Shown: positions 35,993 to 49,178 of the stretch, piece after piece
Layout of the letters: the number at the start of each line of letters is the position of its first letter
How positions within the stretch are numbered: the stretch's first letter is position 1
From: Annona cherimola
Lineage: Eukaryota > Streptophyta > Magnoliopsida > Magnoliales > Annonaceae
DNA: 64,000 bases
Assembly: GCA_030490835.1 (NCBI GenBank)
Contig: CM059971.1
Location: 120,064,564 to 120,128,563, forward strand
Reading direction: 5' to 3'
The notes under the pieces: generated by a model
The model's input: the letters and a program-made list of their open reading frames with translations, nothing else
What the model was told of the DNA's origin: nothing
Databases searched by the model: none
Translations under genes and position numbers: made by a program

Positions 35993-36259
35993 CATTTACA
36001 CGTGGTTCCACAGAAGCCACTATTTATCTCACCGATATGTAGTTACACGTGGATTAGATAAAGTTCGCCCTCGTTTATTTTACCACTTACTTATTTACGC
36101 ATGGTTTAGACAAAGGTCGCCGCTCATTTGTCTCGCCACTTATGTATTTATACATGATTTAGATAATCCCTCTTATATATTTAGACGTGGTTTAAATAAA
36201 ACTCCACTTGTCCATTGCCAATAATGCATTTACACGTCTACTTGCCTCACGCTTCGACG
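35993..36259 (+). repeat. Degenerate tandem array, about 50-bp unit
   Basis: Five to six units begin with variants of CATTTACACGTGGTTTAGAT: starts near 35993, 36041, 36092, 36145, 36178 and 36227. Full units are 48-53 bp, two are shortened to about 33 bp. The second half contains GTCGCCGCTCATTTGTCTCG-like sequence. Confidence 0.75.
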
Positions 36260-37265
36260 TATTTAGAAAAATCTCAGCGCCTCCATTGTTGCACCTGGGG
36301 CTTCGCGTAAACATGGCAAGCAGCATAATCCACTTCCCTAATACTCCCGACCATTGACAAAAATGATTTTACCCGACGTACAAGCGGGTTGTGAGCTTGT
36401 GAAGGAATTCAAATTCTACTTCTAATTGGCGACTAAAATGCATGTGGAATGAATGCAAAAGAGTGGAAAGGAACCCACAGGAAAATGCCGGCTTTCAGCG
36501 ATCGTTCTCAATCATGATCTGGTCCATATGTGAATTGAATGCAGGATGTTGAAATTTTTTCATTTTTAGCCGGCATTCTGGGGGAGGGGTGTGGTCCACC
36601 CACAGATGAGGTGACATGTGAGAATTGGGACATGCCACGTTCACCGTATCGTATGAATGCACCCCGGATCTATTCCGCAAGAGGCCTGTTTTTTTCTCGT
36701 TTGGAAATTCTGTTGAGGAGCTCTTCGATGTGAGTGGAGTTATCGAATGTTACAACAGAGACGATTCATCCGCTGTCTGTCACACGGTCACACCCTGCAA
36801 AGGGGGCATCCCTCTAATTCTCGCCATTTTCAGCTGTAGCTAGTATTTGTTCATCGAAATCTCCTTTTATATGGAATGGGTATTACCCGAAGTCACTTTT
36901 TCTACTTGGATATGGTATTACTTTTTTTTCCAGTAAGCTATAAATTTCAATAAAATCCAAAAGAAAAACGTCAACTTAGACAAATAGAACGGGAAAATAT
37001 TACAATAACTAAAAACTAAAAGTAATAATGAAAGAATTTCGCAGAGTACTTTCACTTTGTTAAAAATCAAGATAAAAAAGAAACAATAGTAAGTTAAACA
37101 ACGAAAAATTGTAAGTAGCCGGCGCCTTATATGAACTATCATGGTAAATGATTTCATATCTACATGAAATAATATGGCTAATTTCATATAAAGGTTTATC
37201 TTTCATTGATCTCAATTCAATATAAATCATCTATCTAATCACAGCTAAAAATTATATCGTTAACT
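36260..37265. other. Spacer, nothing firmly recognised
   Basis: A moderately GC-rich stretch at 36540-36840 has overlapping short frames on both strands without domains. Confidence 0.4.
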
Positions 37266-37538
37266 AAGGCGTGTTTGACAAAGACTAAAAAATAGTTAGA
37301 TTAAAACTTTTTATTCTTTATAATTATTTTATTTTTAATTATTTATTCACATCTTCCTATATAATTATCATATTTTTAAATGATTTTTATGCAACTATCG
37401 ACATAATTAACTTATTTATTTTAATTTTATTTTCTTTCCTCTCTATCATTACTTTTATTATATTATACTATTTTCTATTAATTTAATAACTTTTATAGAA
37501 AAAATTTCATCCAAAAAATATTATAACTTGTTTGACCC
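37266..37538 (+). mobile_element. Tourist-like MITE (family T)
   Basis: Starts AAGGCGTGTTTGACAAAG and ends AACTTGTTTGACCC, with the family body between. Confidence 0.6.
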
Positions 37539-39689
37539 AATCCATACTTCTAAAAATGGTGATCGGCACAAGGAAATCTTGACATGATTGTTGGTCAATA
37601 CTGCAAGCAGACTCGAAAGTGATATAATTCACGATGCATCACATCGCCGTGTTTTTTCGCGTCGGTATCAGAAGGTTACGTTTCAGTACTGTAATCTCGA
37701 TGATCAGTTGAAAGTTAAAACCAGCCCAGCTGAGCTGGTTTTAATTTATGCAAATGAGCCCTTGCCCCTGCGTGCGCAGAAAGAAATTATTTCGACTGAC
37801 GAAAAGGTCAAAAGCTAGCATAAAAAAGTCAAAATCTTGATATTATAAAATATTAATAAATTTTTCCCGATTTAAAAATGCAGTTGCCTCCCTGAAAATT
37901 AATTAATACTATTTTGACAAGTCTATTTTTCTGCTGATATTTTTACAAAAATCCTGGCGGTGAATATGAAGTTTTCAAAATAATTTCGGAGAAACTTCGT
38001 AGCCCTTCTGAAATATCATGTTCATTTCCGTTGCAACGTGTAATCAGTAGTCCAACACCCCCTTTTGGAAACGGTCAAACGTTGCGGCAAGCGGTGGTGC
38101 CCGTTTTAGGCAAACCGCTGCATTGTTATTTTATATATGCATCATGAGGGGATTGTAAGTAAGTCCCTTGAATACGCATTTGATTGACCATATACATCAT
38201 TGCCTATTATATAAAAATTTATATCATTTCCATCAGTTATTTTGATTTTCAACTTGATTTGTAGGCTCACGTGAAACTACAGGGCAACAGCTAGTGGACA
38301 CCAGTTTTTTAATTTAGTGCAACTCAAAGGGAAACCTGTGAGGATGGTACCATTATGCAAGCTTAGTTACAAAGAAGTACAATAAATTTACTTATCCTTT
38401 CAAATTAAATTTTCTTTTGAAAATACATTAACGATTGATTATTTAAGGGGGTGATTCTATGCAGTCAATGGCACAACTATAGACAAGCGGTTGGCTTGTT
38501 GATCTCCTTCTTTTCATTTAATAGTTTTTTCACTATAATTTTTCTCTTATGGTGGGGTTTTTAATTTCCTCATGTAGTAGTGGTTTATTTCTTCCATAGT
38601 GAAAGGGTAAGCAGGTACTTCATTGTAATATCTAGATGAAATGATGTATAAAAATATGAAAAAAAGATTTTTTTACATATTTATGGGCGTCACCTAGATT
38701 AAAATTTATCTACGTCGATATCTTGAATTTTGAAATAAAATTCAGATTTTCTAATCATAAATTTCAATTTTTGATTTAAATTTTTTTTAAAAATGGATGT
38801 GTAGCTGTAGATAAGTAAAAAAAAATTAAAAATTTATCCGGCGGCACTCACAAATATGTAAACTTTTTCCTCACAAAAGCACCCCCACCCCCACCCCATA
38901 TTTAATTGTAACAAAACTTACCAGAAGATAAACATCACGTGAACTATTTAGAAAATGTAAGGTTAAATTTTAAATAAAATAATTAAATCAAAATTCGAAA
39001 AATGTGCTCTTACCTCTCCATATTGCGTTACGCAACATTTACAAGGCTCACATGCTTATGGTTTCTTTTATACAATACGATTACAGAATTTTACGCATAT
39101 ATAATATTAAACTTAAAAAATATTTAGTCTCCTGCCCTTACTGACCATCCCATAACATGAAAATATAGAGTATGGCTGTAGTTGTAAGTTGATGATGCAA
39201 TTGATGGGCAGTTGGGAAGCCTATGATCTATTTATTTGCTACTGCGGCAGACGATATAACCTGATGCACAGATGCCCGAAATTTTTAGCTCCACAAAATT
39301 ATCATCCCTGTTATCTACTGACTATTGCACCCACAGCTCTAACTTGTAGGTCCAAAACCAGTTGAGTGATTGAGAACATCTTCTCTGAGGGCTCGTTCGG
39401 CCAGAGAGGCAAGGCTCGTCAAATTCCCGATTACAAGTCCCTCATTGTGTTCGTAAATTCACAAATTTACAGTAATATTCATGTTTGATCGAAGCTCTTG
39501 TAAATAAGCGCCTCATCCAATATCCTAATCAAAATTTCATTCCATGCTAATGGATGATTCAACATGTATGGGAGAATCGATAGTATAGAATGAAATATTA
39601 ATTAGATGAGGAGGGGCTAGGTAAATAAAAAAGTAATATTTTAACTAGAAAAGATAAAATTTATGTGAATGTGTTTGACATTCTCATGA
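37539..39689. other. Spacer, nothing firmly recognised
   Basis: A 76-codon frame (37588-37818) has no domain. The rest is AT-rich, with a CCCCCACCCCCACCCC run near 38881-38897. Confidence 0.4.
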
Positions 39690-39960
39690 ATTTGCCAATA
39701 TCGAAACAACATATATTTTAATTATTTTTTCATGACTACTCCGCTATTTTATCTATTTTAATTATATTTTCTTTACTTCAAATCATTACTTCTATGATAT
39801 TAATTCACTCCTGCTCATCCGGCTACCTTATCAATTTTAATTGTATTTTCTTTACTTCAAATCATTGCTTCTGTCATATTAATTCACTCTTATTTAAAAA
39901 AATCTATGCTAAAAAATTTTTATTTTAAATTTTTTGTATCAAATATCAAACGTATGAAAA
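39690..39960 (+). mobile_element. Family T MITE with internal duplication
   Basis: The block ATTTTCTTTACTTCAAATCA with following TTCTATGATATTAATTCAC occurs twice (about 39745-39808 and 39815-39890) inside a family-T body. Confidence 0.5.
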
Positions 39961-40765
39961 ATAAAAAAAAAATTAATAAAAAATCCGATCGCATTGGAGC
40001 AGTCTGTAATCCCGTATAAGCAGTATCAGCGTGAGGGAGGGAGTTTCGATGCTCCGACTGAGCGGACGACCTGATGCGCGGGCACCTATGTATTCTGGAT
40101 GAGATCACTCCAGAACCAACGGCACTATTACCGATTGACTCACTTCAATGTGGTATGATCAAGCACATTCACTTGCTTAGCCATGCGTAACGTAGAACTT
40201 GTCTGTATTGTACGGTAATCCCATTCGGACGCAAAATTACAAAGTCGGAGATTAGCATGCTAATGCATGAGCGTGCGTGATGCATTGTCTTCGTTTCTCA
40301 AGATTCCTGCCCCGCCAATCTCCCAGAACCCGACAGAGCACCGAAGCCGATTAGAATCGAAGCCAACAAGAGGCATCCGCATCCCCATCACACGCGTCGA
40401 ACAGGGCCCATACATCATCATCGGGACGCGTGAATACGTGGCAGCACCTGCGCTTGCCATGGTGGCCGTTTGGTGACTAGGTGGGCCGCACGCGGAGGTG
40501 TGCTCGATCGGGTGTATTTGCATTATCCAATCTAGCAAATTACGGAAATGTCCGCAGGTCGGCTGAGGAAATCGCGAGGTTCGCGTCCGAAATCTTTTTA
40601 AATTGGGCTGTTGATTTGGGTGAGGCAGCGCACGATTGGCTGTACGCGCAAAACGACTCCAGTGACCGGGGAAAACACCACGGCCCCGCCTACAATGCGC
40701 GACTGTCCCACCAACTTTTAGGTAAGGGTATGTCCGGGAATTAATAAAAATTGGACGGCGTTTGT
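39961..40765. other. GC-rich island without a recognised gene
   Basis: From about 40000 to 40740 GC content is clearly above the surroundings, with open frames on both strands (69, 87 and 92 codons) and several ACGCGT/CGCG motifs. No domain or splice pattern was recognised. It may be a gene fragment or promoter. Confidence 0.35.
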
Positions 40766-41115
40766 ATACACCCGGTGTAGTTAGCTTCGTTGCATCTAGA
40801 TGTAAATACTTTTTTTATTTTTTTATTTTTTTTACATAACTATTAATTTAAGTGTATTTAACATGTGTATTAATTTTTATCATTTTTGGAGTTTTTAGAT
40901 ATTTTTTTGGATTTTTAAAAATCAGTTGCATTTAAAATAATTTTAATTACTAAAATGCAACTAATTTTTAAAAATAAAAAAATCTTAAAATTTTCAAAAA
41001 TGGTAAAAATTTATACACATATTAAATACACTTAGATTAACACTCTTATAAAAAAGTTTCAAAAAATAAAAAAATTAGTTAAACACACCCGAGTGCACAG
41101 AGCCTAAGTGCAACT
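40766..41115. mobile_element. Palindromic MITE (family I)
   Basis: Arms mirror around AATTTTAATTACTAAAATGCA. Ends ACACCCGGTGTAGTTAGC and CCTAAGTGCAACTGGGTAC are inverted relatives. Confidence 0.7.
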
Positions 41116-41122
41116 GGGTACA

Positions 41123-41400
41123 ACAAATCACATCTCATAAAATTTTTGGATTAAAAGTTTTTTTGTGTAAAAGTTTTTGAATTGATGTAAGAAGATAGGG
41201 ATAATGACGAAGAATAATGACAATAAAGTTAAAATAGATCTGTTAGTCATATGAATAGATATATAGAAATGATTAAAATGTAGCATAGTCGTATAAAAAG
41301 ATGTGAAAAAATAATTAAAAAATGATAGTTGTGAATGATAAAAAGTTTTATATTGAAAAGTTTTGATTTAAAATTTTTTTGTGATAAACAAATATGCCCA
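41123..41400 (-). mobile_element. Tourist-like MITE (family T), inverted
   Basis: Minus-strand family body: AAGTTTTTGAATTGATG, then GGATAATGACGAAGAATAAT, ending GATAAACAAATATGCCC. Confidence 0.6.
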
Positions 41401-42879
41401 GATTTTCAGAAATTTTTTCAAGTGGGTGATTTAGAGAAATGTACAAGATGGAGATGATGGTAGAAATCATGTCGTGTTCTTGGAAACTAGGGCGTGTTTG
41501 ATAGGTGGACTATTTGTTGTTGAGTGCTTTATTCGTCTTTTTTTTTCCCACCATGACATCATAGAATAACAATTAATGGATCTACCATATGACTAATCAA
41601 AAGCTTATGCAGCAATTTCATTTAAATTTTTTTTATTGTCACTTGAAATTAAAAGCTTTCAACTAAATATATTTTATCAATGCTTTCAACTAAATATTTG
41701 TGTTTTCTAAAATATACTTACCATGTAAATAAATTATTTGTTGCATGAAGCTCCCCCGTCTCTTCAATTTTTAAAAATTACCATAACCTCTTTAAATTTT
41801 TTGATAAATGTCTTAATAGAGGTTAAGATTTCGGATGGAGGCTTGGGCTTGACCTCGCCATCGAACATATGATGATTTCTATCATGGTTGCAACTCGAGG
41901 CTAGGATCACATTGCCTAAACTATATTTTCAAAAAACCTTACATTGTTAGGTTGGATTAGTTCAAGTCATTACATTTTAAAACCATGATTGCACCTACAA
42001 ATTTTATTAGAAACCGATACTCATAGCAGTAACAGTACTAATAATAGAAGGGTAAGTTGGGCACAATTTAGCAACGAGAGGAGTAAAAAAAAAAAAAAAA
42101 AAGTTAAAGTGAAAGGATATGAAGAATTTTACATGAAAAAGGAAAGTTTGGTATGTCTGAAACCTTCATGATAAACTACAAAAGAAAGACTCCATTAGTT
42201 AATGAGAAGTTAGTACTTCTTCCATGCCTATGGAAAGGCCGAAGCCTTACAAGAATGAGAAATTGTAGGAACCATCGTTAGTAATAGAAGAGAGAATTCA
42301 ATGTCTATTCCAGGTTGTTAAGTGCTTATTTATATAGATTCATTTTTCTTGAATAGGTGTCACTTTGTGACTATAATGTTCAATGCAAATTCCAAGATCT
42401 AATTGAGTTCAATCACGATTTAGGCGATTTACCTAGCGAACTTGGGTTGAAGTGATTTTACGACATATCTCTCCCTTGACAAGCAGTTGTGCTGAAGAGG
42501 CTTCATACGGGAGAGTGAGATTCTCAACAAGTGAACTAAATAGCACACAATGAACAGCTATATTATTGAAAATAATTAGAATAACAAAAAGATATCGTGT
42601 GAGTACTTGACATTCATGGATTTGTCATCAGTAAAGGTGAACACCCGTCTTTAATCACTTGGCATGGTGTTATTGAGATGGACTCTTGGTGTAAGTCCAT
42701 TATCGCCTTAATGAAAAATCACCTTTTATAACAAGGACAAATGTGCAAGTAGTTGTGCCAAGAGGGAAACTAAGTCAAATGATTAAATTGATGCAAAATT
42801 AGTAAAGTGGTGCTGGTAGCCTCATATAAGAAAAAGTTGATCTATATGACGTCTTTATCATGCATGCAAAAGAAAGGGA
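41401..42879. other. Spacer upstream of the dead LINE
   Basis: Possibly includes the degraded 5' part of the LINE from about 42600; no readable endonuclease domain was found. Poly-A at about 42088-42105. Confidence 0.35.
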
Positions 42880-45660
42880 AACAAAATGTTGGGATAAAGA
42901 TCATTGAATTCAGGCCAATCAATCTATGCAACATCCTCTATAAAATTATTGTAAAAGTCCTAGCAAACTGATTGAAACATTGCCTTCAAAGAATTATTTC
43001 AGAAGAGGAAAGTACCTTTATATTGGGAAGAATGATAACAGACACTACGATAATTTTATTTGAAGTTATTCACTCGCCAAAGAACAAGAAGAATGGAATC
43101 CGGTGCTCTAATTGTGAAGTTTGATATGGTGAAAGTATAAGGCAGAGTGGAATGACGATTTATCTTGGAATTGATGGATAAGATGGGCTTTGATATAAAA
43201 AAGAGGTGATGGATGGAGAGTTGCATGAAGTCACTAACTTGTAGGGTTGCAATCAATGGGTCTTTTAAGAATATCATAGTGAAGGCCCATATCTATTTCT
43301 ATTTTGTATAGAGAGATACTATTCATTAATAATGTCAACTTAATATGAAGGAAGATTGAAAGGTATCAAAATTTGCAGAAATGGTTGCTATCTAACACAT
43401 TTGTTTTTCACCACTGATGCCTTCTTATTTTTGAATGCTAAAGAAGAAGAGCTTTTGCAATTGATACACTCCTACAGACTTATGAGAAAGATTCTAGCAA
43501 AAAGGTAAACACGGAGAAAAACTACATTGTCCAACAAGAACACATGGAGTGGAAAAAGAAGAAAGTTGGAAGCAAAATTGAAATCAGCGGAAGCATAGGT
43601 GGGAAAAATAAAGATTCAATTTTTCAAAATGTAAGAGAGAGAATTTGCAGGAAAATTTAAATATAGTATAATAAACTATGGGCCTTAATACTGTGCACCC
43701 AGGTGCACTTAGACTCGATGAACCTGGGTGCAAAAACTCATTTTTTTATTTTTTCAAAAATTGAAAATTACTAAGATGCCACTATTTTTTAAAAAACTCA
43801 AAAAAATCTATAAATCTCCAAAAATAATAAAATTTGATAAACATGTTAAATACACTTAGATTAATAGTTATATAAAAAATTTAAAAATAAAAAATAGATT
43901 AAATACACCTGGGTGCATCGAAGCTAAATGCACATGAGTACATTGGTTGTGACCGATAAACTATTATCATATGAAGGTAAAGAGATTCTTATTAAAGCAA
44001 TTGCTCAAGTCATTCCTATGTGGCACAATGAATCTCTTTCTTCTCCCAAGAAAGGTTTGCCAAGATCTCAATTCTGTGTTTATCCCTTATTGAGGAGATA
44101 AAAGAACGGAAAGCAAAGGATAAGCTAGGTTTCACGGAGAAAAATAAGTATATATAAAGAAGGTGGACTTGGCTTTGGAGAACTAATTACTTTCAATTAT
44201 ACACTGGTAGCTAAATGAGTGTGGAGATACTTCCCTTCCAATAGTACGTGGGTTGCTAAATTGGGATTTGATTGTTCGCTTATATAGAGAAGTACCTTTC
44301 TTGCTTTATAATTTCTAAAATAATGGTGTAGCTAAAGAGTAGGTAACAGACAAAATTTCAAGCTTTTTTTATATATAACTTGACAACCTAACATGATTTG
44401 TAAGGTAGGCCCCTTACCCAAAGAAATTAGTGAGGATATAATAAATGCTCAATACATTGATGATGAGAGGGGGATGTGGAGAGAAGTGGAGATTGAGTTG
44501 GCGATTGGAGAATCATGCTGTAATATTATCAAAAATATTCCCCTACCCAGTGTGGATGAGGAAGATCAAATCTATTTGTCTTTAAAAGAGAATGACAAAT
44601 ATTTAGCCAAGACGGTATACAAGATGCTACATGAGGGAAGCATGGTGTAGAGTAATACAGAAGTCTAGCATTTTAATGAAGAATGAGGAGTGGTCCTGAA
44701 GGTTGTATGGAGTTGTAAGCTTCCAAAAAGGTCCAAAATTTTCAGTTGGAAGTTAGTCACTAATTCACTTCCAATAAGGAGGAGACTAGCCAAGAGAAAA
44801 ATTCAAAGAAGAACCAATTGTATTATCTATAACAAAGACGATGAGGAGGAAGGTAGTCTTCATCTATTCTAAAAATATTGCAAAGTTAAATAACAATTCA
44901 ACAATCAACTATTTAGACTGCTTTTAGGTCAAGCTATAGCAAATTGATAGATATTCCTATCGTTGTTGCCAAGGGCCATGATAAATATCCATTCATGATT
45001 TACCTCATTACCTGTTGGAAAGTATGTCATATCAGAAATAACTTTCTGGCACATGTTACACCCATCAAGATTGATAATCTAATTGTTTGGTCAGTGAATT
45101 ATCCGCATCTTTTTCATTATTCTCTTGAAGTGTAGAATGGTGTTTTGAATTTACCCATGCGCCCAATAAAATGGATCAAGCCAAGTTTGGGTTTTGTAAA
45201 ATTGAATGTAGACTATAATATCTCCTCAAATCTCAATTCTATTGGTTTTGGAACTATCATAAGGGACAGTTGCGGATCCTTTGTTACCACCAAATGTTAG
45301 TCAAATACAAGATATGCAAAACCTATTTAGTTAGAGTCTAAAGCAATTCTTCTAGGTCTTGAATGACTGAAGAATCTTGGGGTTAAGAAAGTGAAATGTG
45401 AGAGTGAGTCTTTAATTTTGATAAATTAGTTAACAAGAGAATACGTTATTCAATCTTCTATTGGAGTGTTAGTGAAAGAAATTGGAAGATTAAAGGCTTA
45501 TTTTGATCAAATTTGCTTTATGCATGTGCTTAGATCAGGTAATCAATGTGCTCATATTTTGGCCAAATAAGCACTAAACCAAGAAAGTATTGAATGTTTT
45601 TGAGGAGATGAACCTCCAACTTGCATTAGGGAAATAATTTGCAAAGATTTTATTAGGGAC
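42880..45660 (+). pseudogene. Dead L1-type LINE: RT, zinc-knuckle and RNase H remnants
   Basis: Translations in the + frames give, in order: an RT fingers/palm stretch (EFRPINLCNILYKIIVKVLA, 42911 on; then RIISEEESTFILGR), a degraded catalytic stretch (FTTDAFLFLNAKEEE where FADD is usual), KAIAQVIPMW near 43995, a linker (44393-44640), a zf-RVT region (WSCKLPKRSKIFSWKL, 44708 on), and an RNase H-like domain (LGFVKLNVDYNISS, then SIGFGTIIRDSCGS, 45187 on). This is the order in plant L1-clade ORF2. Many stops and frameshifts break it, so it is inactive. A MITE interrupts it at 43684-43956. Confidence 0.8.
43684..43956. mobile_element. Palindromic MITE (family I) inside the dead LINE
   Basis: Starts near CCTTAATACTGTGCACCCAG and ends near TGCACATGAGTACATTGG. 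The GTGCACTTAG / CTAAATGCAC ends are inverted. The LINE translation resumes just after it. Confidence 0.7.
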
Positions 45661-45779
45661 TAAGTGTTTTTTTGGTGTGTGGCTCCTCTTCATACATCTT
45701 TGAGCCATTATTGTGATGTATGGGTCTTGGGGTCTCATCCTCTTTCACTTCTATAAATTTTACCACAAATAAGAGAGGC

Positions 45780-45925
45780 AAACAAGCATGTGTTAGATAA
45801 CAGGTTAACTTTTGATGTGAACCAAGGTATAGTCCAATGGTTTCAAATTGGGAGTGCATGTGTGTGATCCCAACTTCAAATTTGGAGGGGAACAATTGGC
45901 TCCATGTAATGTAATAAAAAAAAGT
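45780..45925 (+). mobile_element. SINE-like tail with A-rich end
   Basis: TATAGTCCAATGGTTTCAAA resembles a tRNA-type box A. The end CCATGTAATGTAATAAAAA resembles the tail of the SINE at 7101-7200. It could instead be the 3' end of the adjacent LINE. Confidence 0.4.
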
Positions 45926-46229
45926 TTATAATCCTAAGTTTTTTAACTTAAATGTTATGGTCTAATCCTAACTTTTTAAGTTGAGTGTTATGCTTTTCTT
46001 TTACAATGGGACAGAGGTCTATTGAAGCATTAATGCAGGATAAAAATGCCTTAATGAGGCTATTTATTGAGGAAACTATTTACCATAACTAAAATTATTT
46101 CAAAATGCATTTTTAAATACACTAATTGGTAGATATATTAAACAATTGTTCATAAACTCAAAAGGTATATATATTTAAATATTATATTTTTATTCTCACT
46201 TTTATAAAATCCCTTCCATTTTTAAAATC

Positions 46230-46510
46230 TTGACGGTCGATAGAAAATTTACTATATCCATTGTATTTAGCATCATTTATAGTATTTTAGAAATTCTTTT
46301 ATTTTTTAATTTCACTGTATATGAGTCTCATCTATAAATGTGTAAAATCAACGTAATAAAATGGTTCAATATTAAAATATCAACTTTAAAATAGTTTTTT
46401 CAACATCTAAACAATCTAAAATATCAATAATATATAGATAAATGATCATATAAAGTAGTGTTACATTCTAATACATGTGTGAATGGATCATAATTTACAC
46501 ATGAATGCAC
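46230..46510 (+). repeat. Diverged MITE family A relative
   Basis: Shares AAATCAACGTAATAAAATGG, TTTTTTCAACATCTAAAC and the closing ATAATTTACACATGAATGC with the family body, at reduced similarity. Confidence 0.5.
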
Positions 46511-47237
46511 CTATTTTTGAGCAAATGTGGCCTATCCATATATTGGATTGGGATGAAACTTGGTCTCCTAACTAAACAAATGGATAAAATACAATGAAAG
46601 AATTGAATTTTCCATCAAGAATCAATATTTCAAAAACGAAAAAGATTTTATGAAATCATTTCTATGAAACCCAGTTTCATAAAAGTATTCCTATATATAG
46701 AAATCTAAGTAGGCTCCAGGTATCTAGACAATGAAACTAATTTTACTTTAATTACAAAGGGTATTTTTTTTACCTCAAACTGTCTTTATTATAGGAAAGA
46801 GAACAAAATCTTACCTGAGTCATGTTAGAGTAGCCTATCCTTGCTGCGCCTCCTAGTTTCTACTTTAAATGGGCGGTTTAGATTGTTCGCTCTACCCACA
46901 CATTTTATAGGCATTAAGTGATGGTGAATTGGTGAGAACATGGGATACTCGGGCGATTGTGGGACAGTCTATGCCCATGGAAAAGCTAGCCCATGACAAT
47001 ATTTTCTTAATTATATCCATCATTTTTATCAAAATTATTTTCTATTTTCGTTTCTTTTGCTTCTTACCCAATCGACATCTCCTTTTTTTTACTGTAGATC
47101 TTAAACTTAACCCAGCATACGAAATTGTTTTTAAATGGGAAGAAATGTGTAGCTGCCGGAGAAGCTACCACAATGATGGAAGAGAGAGAGATCAGTTATG
47201 GGAGCATAGATCCTTCACACGTCATTTCTCTCTTTCA
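46511..47237. other. Spacer, nothing recognised
   Basis: A 109-codon frame (46929-47258) has no domain and runs into a MITE. Confidence 0.4.
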
Positions 47238-47513
47238 AGGTTGTTTGTTTACATATAAAAAATTTTAAATTAAATTTTTTTTATTTTTCACAACTATCTT
47301 ATTTTAATTATTTTTTCAAATTTTTCTGTACAACTATCTTACTTTTTAAATCATTTTTAGACAATTACTTATACAACTAATATTTTTATTTTAACTTTAT
47401 TCTATTTATTCTTCATCATTACTTCTATCATATCATATTATATTATCTCATTTTAAAAACTTCTATACCAAAAACGTTTCTGTCAAAAATTTTATTAGTT
47501 ACTAAACACACCC
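47238..47513 (+). mobile_element. Tourist-like MITE (family T)
   Basis: From AGGTTGTTTGTTTACAT to AGTTACTAAACACACCCT, with the usual body. Confidence 0.6.
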
Positions 47514-49178
47514 TATAGATATGATATTGTAAATGAAATTCTTGTTAGAAAATCTATACAGTGCTAAATTACTTGTTAACATAGTATGGGTGTTTTCATT
47601 CGAATTTCTTTTTGTTAAATAAAAATTCCTACTGTTGTTTGATTCTAAATCATGTTATTTCGTTTCCGATGATTAGCACTTAGCACATTGGAAAAACAGG
47701 CACCATGAGACAAAGGAATTGCGGCATTTTTATCGTGACAGCCTGTGAAAATTACCTCTGAATATAGTCGAAGGATATAATTCAAAAAAAAAAAAAAAAA
47801 AACGACAAAGGAAAAAATAAAAAATTCCTGTTCAATGACCTGTCCTTGCACTGCGCCACTCCCTATCGTTACACGTGCTGCATCCCCGCTAAACGCCTGA
47901 ACCCTGGCACAAACGCCAGATAAGCCCCTCGGTTGGCTAAACCGACATCCCATTTACAATCACATACAGGAAGGTGGGCCCTACGCGAGTTTTTTGAAAA
48001 TGGGGCCGGCCATCTTCATAACTCTTATCAGTTTGTATTGCAGCTAGCAAACGCCCTCAAAATGAAAATTTTGATTCGACCAGTGGCCGCGTATGGAGGT
48101 GGAGGGCCAGAGGAGTATTAGAAGCAAAGATGAAACAGTGGTGGGAGGTGTCCCGCGGAGGCGATGGGGGAAGCGTGCTGACAGAGACCCGTGAAGAAGC
48201 TTGTGGCTGCTAGGGCAACGGAACAAAGCGGCGGTGCGTTCCCCTTGGAAAGGGAGTAGGCGTTTTGGACGCTGGTGGCCAGAAATAATAATAATAACAA
48301 TAAAATTGAGAAAATTTGATGGTTGAGGGCTCTTCGTTGAGGGTGGGGAATATTCATGCATTGGCTATAGGTCGGTTCCTCGACTTGCATGTTATCCAAA
48401 ACAAACCGGCCTCCCTCGTTGCTGCTGGACCACCCATGAAAGGCCTGCAGTTCGTAGAGCCAAGGAGGGGGGAATACAGGACTTACAAAGGGTCAAGTTG
48501 GTAAGAATGGTCCGCTATCGATTGATTCCTCGGGGGAAAAAAATTTTCAAGATGAACGAAAGGGTAAGAAAAGAAAAGAAAAAGAAGAAAGAAACAAGTG
48601 CGCTTTGCAAGTTGCAAATGCACGAACCACATGCGTGACGTGAGGCTGCTCTGGGAAAGGGGCGAACAGAGGAGGGGAATGAATAGTCACGAACCACTGA
48701 ACTGAAGGGTGAAGAGGTGGGAAGTTTTGGACCTTTTTTAAGACAAGACGGGCGCATTAGAAACAATTCGAACCCTTCAAAATCATGGATGCTAGTGGAT
48801 AGACAAAGTGTGGCCGACTTGAAATTGAGCCTAGTTGAGAAAGAAAATGCTGCTTTTTTTATAGAGCAAATCTTTTGCCTGGGACTTGAGCGTCAACTTC
48901 AAGCGCTGTCTGTCTCAGATCTCCACTGGCAGTGGACAGCAATCACCGACCCCTCGTCGTTAACTGCTCTTCTTCCATACGATTGCATGCAACTGGACAA
49001 ATTGCCTCCTCTACGGACATGAATTGTCTCGAGGTGGAAGGCCTGGGCCCACACCTCACGTTGGAATCATCGGACCCTCCTAAAAATTTCGAAACAAACG
49101 TTAAAATTAAAAACCACTAATCAGGCGGGCTGAAACTGAGTAAAATGACATAATGAGTTATGATACTGTTGGGCTCCC
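47514..49178. other. Spacer with moderately GC-rich stretches
   Basis: Frames of 60-105 codons on both strands between 47645 and 49120 overlap each other and show no domains. Poly-A at about 47789-47806. Confidence 0.35.

Noticed and set aside
43056..43277. 73-codon - frame
   Set aside because: Antisense of the dead LINE reverse transcriptase region.
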